In this document: positions 6,277 to 7,178 of the stretch, in pieces | Position numbering within the stretch: the stretch's first letter is position 1 | How the letters are laid out: each line of letters begins with the position of its first letter | From: Clostridia bacterium | Lineage (GTDB): Bacteria; Bacillota; Clostridia; Oscillospirales; Butyricicoccaceae | Direction of reading: 5' to 3' | DNA length: 7,178 bases | Assembly: GCA_017560175.1 (NCBI GenBank) | Contig: JAFYOK010000307.1 | Location: 1 to 7,178 of the forward strand | Program-made: the position numbers and the translations under genes | The notes under the pieces: generated by a model | Database searches by the model: none | What the model saw: only the letters and a program-made list of their open reading frames with translations | Told to the model about the DNA's origin: nothing

Positions 6277-6305
6277 TTGACGGTCTAATTATTCTGTGCT
6301 ACAAT
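6277..6305 (+). promoter_or_regulatory. Strong sigma-A promoter with extended -10 for the acyltransferase gene
   Basis: TTGACG (6277-6282) and TACAAT (6300-6305) have the ideal 17-base spacer, and TGC directly precedes the -10. Transcription would begin near 6312, giving a leader of about 95 bases. Between the terminator ending at 6173 and this promoter I see no gene. Confidence 0.85.
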
Positions 6306-6330
6306 TTATATAGATGCGTTGTTTTTGAAT

Positions 6331-6370
6331 GTTTATCATTTATTTAGAGGTTGTTTATTACTTATTTAGA
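6331..6370 (+). repeat. Tandem imperfect 18-base direct repeat in the acyltransferase leader
   Basis: GTTTATCATTTATTTAGA (6331-6348) recurs as GTTTATTACTTATTTAGA (6353-6370), identical at 16 of 18 bases. The repeat period is 22 bases, close to two turns of B-DNA. It lies about 20-60 bases downstream of the predicted transcription start and well before the ribosome site. It could be a pair of repressor sites or an RNA-level element; I recognise no known operator in it. The surrounding stretch is markedly AT-rich compared with the flanking genes. Confidence 0.7.
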
Positions 6371-6406
6371 TATTTAAAAGCAGCGCAGAAAGAGAGGCAA
6401 GCTGTT

Positions 6407-7178
6407 ATGACTGTACAAACCGAGCCGAAGAAACCGGCCGTTAAAAAGAAAAAATGGACCCTGCCGCGCCATCGCATTGTCACCAATCTGGCACGTCCCA
6501 TCGTGCGCCTGCTTTGCAAGCTGCGCTATAACTGTGATGTTGTGCCTTTTGCCGAGCAGGGGGATCGTCAGTATCTGATCCTGGCCAATCACCAGACACC
6601 TTTCGATCAGTTTTATATTGCATCGGCCTTTAAGAATGCCGTCTATTATATCGCCACCGAGGATATTTTCTCTCTGGGTTGGGTATCGGATATCATCCGC
6701 TTTCTGGTCAATCCCATTGCCATCCGCAAGCAGATGGGCGATGTCAAGGCCGTTATGAACTGCATCCGCGTTGCCCGTGAAGGCGGTACTATCGCCCTGT
6801 TCCCCGAAGGCAATCGTACCTATAGCGGCCGAACCGAGTATATGAGCCCTTCCATCGTTGGTCTGGCCAAGAAGCTGGGCCTGCCCATCGCCATCTTCCG
6901 CATCGAAGGCGGCTATGGCATCGAGCCCCGCTGGAGCGATGTTCGCCGTAAGGGCCGCATGACTGCTTATGTCAAGGAAGTCATCGAGCCGGAAGAGTAT
7001 AAGAATATGGACGATGATACCTTCTATACCCGCATCACCGAAGCCCTCCATGTTGACGAAGGCTGTGTCAGCGGCACATTTCCCCATAAGGAACGTGCCC
7101 AGTATCTGGAGCGTGCCGTTTATGTCTGTCCCCACTGTGGCCTGTCCACCTTTGAGAGCCATGAGGACATCGTAGAGT
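6407..7178 (+). CDS. PlsC-type lysophospholipid acyltransferase with C-terminal zinc ribbon (3' end outside window)
   Basis: An acyltransferase of the family that adds a fatty acyl chain to lysophosphatidic acid or a similar glycerolipid at the inner face of the membrane. The frame runs off the right edge after 257 residues. The catalytic HX4D motif is NHQTPFD, with His62 and Asp67, and the acceptor-binding motif is FPEGNRTYSG (132-141). The N-terminus is strongly basic (KKPAVKKKKW), and I see no clear membrane segment. After the acyltransferase domain, CPHCGLSTFESHEDI (241-255) looks like the first half of a zinc ribbon, with Cys241 and Cys244; the second cysteine pair would lie past the edge. 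The ATG at 6407 is preceded by a modest AGAGG 9 bases upstream, and no earlier in-frame start was seen. A strong promoter and a repeat precede it. Which acyl acceptor it uses cannot be told, so I give no symbol, although it is plsC-like. Confidence 0.9.
   Translation, partial: MTVQTEPKKPAVKKKKWTLPRHRIVTNLARPIVRLLCKLRYNCDVVPFAEQGDRQYLILANHQTPFDQFYIASAFKNAVYYIATEDIFSLGWVSDIIRFLVNPIAIRKQMGDVKAVMNCIRVAREGGTIALFPEGNRTYSGRTEYMSPSIVGLAKKLGLPIAIFRIEGGYGIEPRWSDVRRKGRMTAYVKEVIEPEEYKNMDDDTFYTRITEALHVDEGCVSGTFPHKERAQYLERAVYVCPHCGLSTFESHEDIVE

Noticed and set aside
6374..7162. A 262-codon open frame on the minus strand at the right edge
   Set aside because: The opposite strand encodes NHX4D and FPEG acyltransferase motifs in a frame open to the edge.

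Overview
The window looks like chromosomal DNA from a low-to-mid GC Firmicute, most likely a gut-type clostridium near the Oscillospiraceae/Ruminococcaceae. The pointers are AGGAGG-type ribosome sites, compact rho-independent terminators, an NrdR repressor, an ECF sigma gene paired with a short-tailed membrane anti-sigma gene, and a DUF421/DUF4363 pair. This placement is inference from gene content and style, not from a database match. I see no rRNA, tRNA, CRISPR array, insertion sequence or attachment site.

Layout, left to right. (1) 1-329, plus: the 3' end of nrdR, closed by a terminator at 341-370. (2) 427-1988, plus: a two-gene operon of an ECF sigma factor and a membrane-anchored presumed anti-sigma factor, joined by an ATGA overlap and closed by a terminator at 1993-2024. 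(3) 2029-3074, minus: a DUF421 (YetF-type) membrane protein followed by a small DUF4363-type anchored protein, again joined by an ATGA overlap and convergent with the sigma operon. (4) 3191-4336, minus: an M20-family zinc metallopeptidase with its own terminator at 3136-3174. (5) 4337-4503: a divergent intergenic region with back-to-back promoters. (6) 4504-6135, plus: a 543-residue protein with three membrane segments and a large, probably exported domain I cannot name; it starts at TTG. (7) 6136-6406: a terminator, then an AT-rich gap with a strong extended -10 promoter and an 18-base imperfect tandem direct repeat. (8) 6407 to the right edge, plus: an acyltransferase of the PlsC type whose C-terminus begins a zinc-ribbon-like motif before it is cut off.

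The genes do not form one pathway. Each transcription unit has its own terminator and reads as an independent housekeeping or envelope-related unit. Themes that recur are cell-envelope proteins (anti-sigma factor, DUF421, DUF4363, the three-pass protein, the acyltransferase) and regulation (NrdR, ECF sigma). The points most worth checking are the repeat in the acyltransferase leader, the unnamed exported domain with its internal duplication, the zinc ribbon on the acyltransferase, and the unusually complete Shine-Dalgarno sequence of the sigma gene. I found no convincing sign of a wholly new multi-gene system.
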